DNA of 64,000 nt. It comes from Sphingobium sp. EM0848 (GTDB lineage: Bacteria > Pseudomonadota > Alphaproteobacteria > Sphingomonadales > Sphingomonadaceae). Shown in pieces: positions 63,596 through 64,000 of the stretch. The stretch's first letter is position 1; the number at the start of each line of letters is the position of its first letter. A program made the position numbers and the translations under genes. Below the pieces are notes generated by a model that was given only the letters and a program-made list of their open reading frames with translations, did not search any database and had not been told where the DNA came from. Where the stretch lies: contig NZ_JABXWB010000001.1 in assembly GCF_013375555.1 (NCBI RefSeq), forward strand, positions 1,736,001 to 1,800,000, given 5' to 3'.

Positions 63596-63642
63596 ATCTT
63601 GGATATTTTTTACTTTTTAATAAGTAATTTTTTATCCAAGAT
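63596..63642. repeat. AT-rich nested inverted repeat upstream of the last gene
   Basis: Perfect 10-base arms (ATCTTGGATA at 63596-63605, TATCCAAGAT at 63633-63642) enclose a second inverted repeat (TTACTT / AAGTAA) in a T-rich stretch. It stands out in a GC-rich genome. It ends 11 bases before the ATG at 63654 and lies in the divergent region next to the TetR gene; it may be an operator or a leader hairpin. Confidence 0.5.
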
Positions 63643-63653
63643 GACGCCTCACA

Positions 63654-64000
63654 ATGGCAAAGCGTCGGCACGAGCCGAGCTTCCGGGAGAGCGATGTCGT
63701 GGCCAATGGAGTTGGGAATCTGTTGAAGCGTTTACGCTGGCATCTCCTTGCGCAGGGCGGATTGGCTGCGCTTGCGAGCCTGACCGTTGTCCCGGCGCTG
63801 GCCATGGCTTCCGCTGCGTCACCGGCCCCCAGCGGCGCACTTGCCAATATGCGGCAGGTCGCACTCGAAGCCACGGCATTGCGCATTCTCGCCAGTGCGC
63901 CGATGCAGGCGGAAATCAAGCGGGTTGAAGCCCTTTATGCCGCCGACCCGCAGGGTTCGACGCCGACTGGCCGTATGACCATAGGACGTGCGGCTGAATC
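63654..64000 (+). CDS. probable secreted protein, 5' part, unknown function
   Basis: The frame starts MAKRRHEPSFRESDVVANG and runs off the right edge with 115 complete codons visible. Residues 24-60 look like a signal or membrane segment (RLRWHLLAQGGLAALASLTV, then PALAMASAASPAP). The following NMRQVALEATALRILASAPM and EIKRVEALYAADP are helical. An internal GTG at 63699 is an alternative start. No family was recognised. The reading direction is opposite to the remnant operon. Confidence 0.55.
   Translation, partial: MAKRRHEPSFRESDVVANGVGNLLKRLRWHLLAQGGLAALASLTVVPALAMASAASPAPSGALANMRQVALEATALRILASAPMQAEIKRVEALYAADPQGSTPTGRMTIGRAAE

Overview
The window is a contiguous piece of a high-GC alphaproteobacterial chromosome, most likely from the Sphingomonadaceae (Sphingobium/Sphingomonas group). 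The evidence is the close match of the gene at 47532-49199 to the Sphingomonas alkaline phosphatase PhoK, a bamA-skp-fabZ cluster from which the lipid A genes are missing (sphingomonads use glycosphingolipids in place of LPS), and the alphaproteobacterial layout of the 2-oxoglutarate dehydrogenase genes. No tRNA, rRNA, CRISPR array, intact insertion sequence or prophage was seen. Function names rest on motif and family recognition by eye, not on searches.

Layout. 1-1453: aroK (partial) and aroB. 1537-12919: a long leftward run of growth genes: rpsB, tsf, pyrH, frr, uppS, cdsA, dxr, rseP, bamA, skp, fabZ, rpmE. 13106-16314: a small membrane protein, pssA-psd (phosphatidylethanolamine synthesis) and icd. 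16483-26485: a GNAT-nitrilase fusion, an FAD oxidoreductase, a broken KTSC gene, glmS, a metallophosphoesterase, glmU, gph, a crotonase and a diguanylate cyclase. 26579-36734: a leftward TCA block (mdh, sucD, odhA, odhB, lpd), zapE, a thioesterase and sdhB; sucC and sdhA/C/D are not beside their partners.

36848-41667: an accessory island of a GT4 glycosyltransferase, a CDP-alcohol phosphotransferase with an extra N-terminal domain, a HIT protein, a nucleotidyltransferase and a flippase. It looks like a pathway that makes and exports a phosphodiester-linked, glycosylated product; its substrate is unknown, and it is the best candidate for an undescribed system here. 41664-47452: a short asparaginase-like protein, proC, YbjN, ubiK, tspO, tlyA and a DsbD-type reductase. 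47532-53372: phoK, a serine acetyltransferase, a two-component pair and a TorF-type porin.

53675-57414: a SulP transporter and a beta-carbonic anhydrase (probable bicarbonate uptake and interconversion), a response regulator that has lost two phosphorylation-site residues, and an exonuclease. 57691-60523: an SDR enzyme, a 727-base gap, then a GH114-like glycosidase fused to RTX repeats, probably exported by type I secretion. 60541-63496: the decayed remains of a gentisate-type aromatic ring-cleavage operon (broken FAD monooxygenase, maleylpyruvate isomerase, fumarylpyruvate hydrolase, shortened thioesterase) with a TetR regulator. The window ends inside a gene for a probable secreted protein of unknown function.
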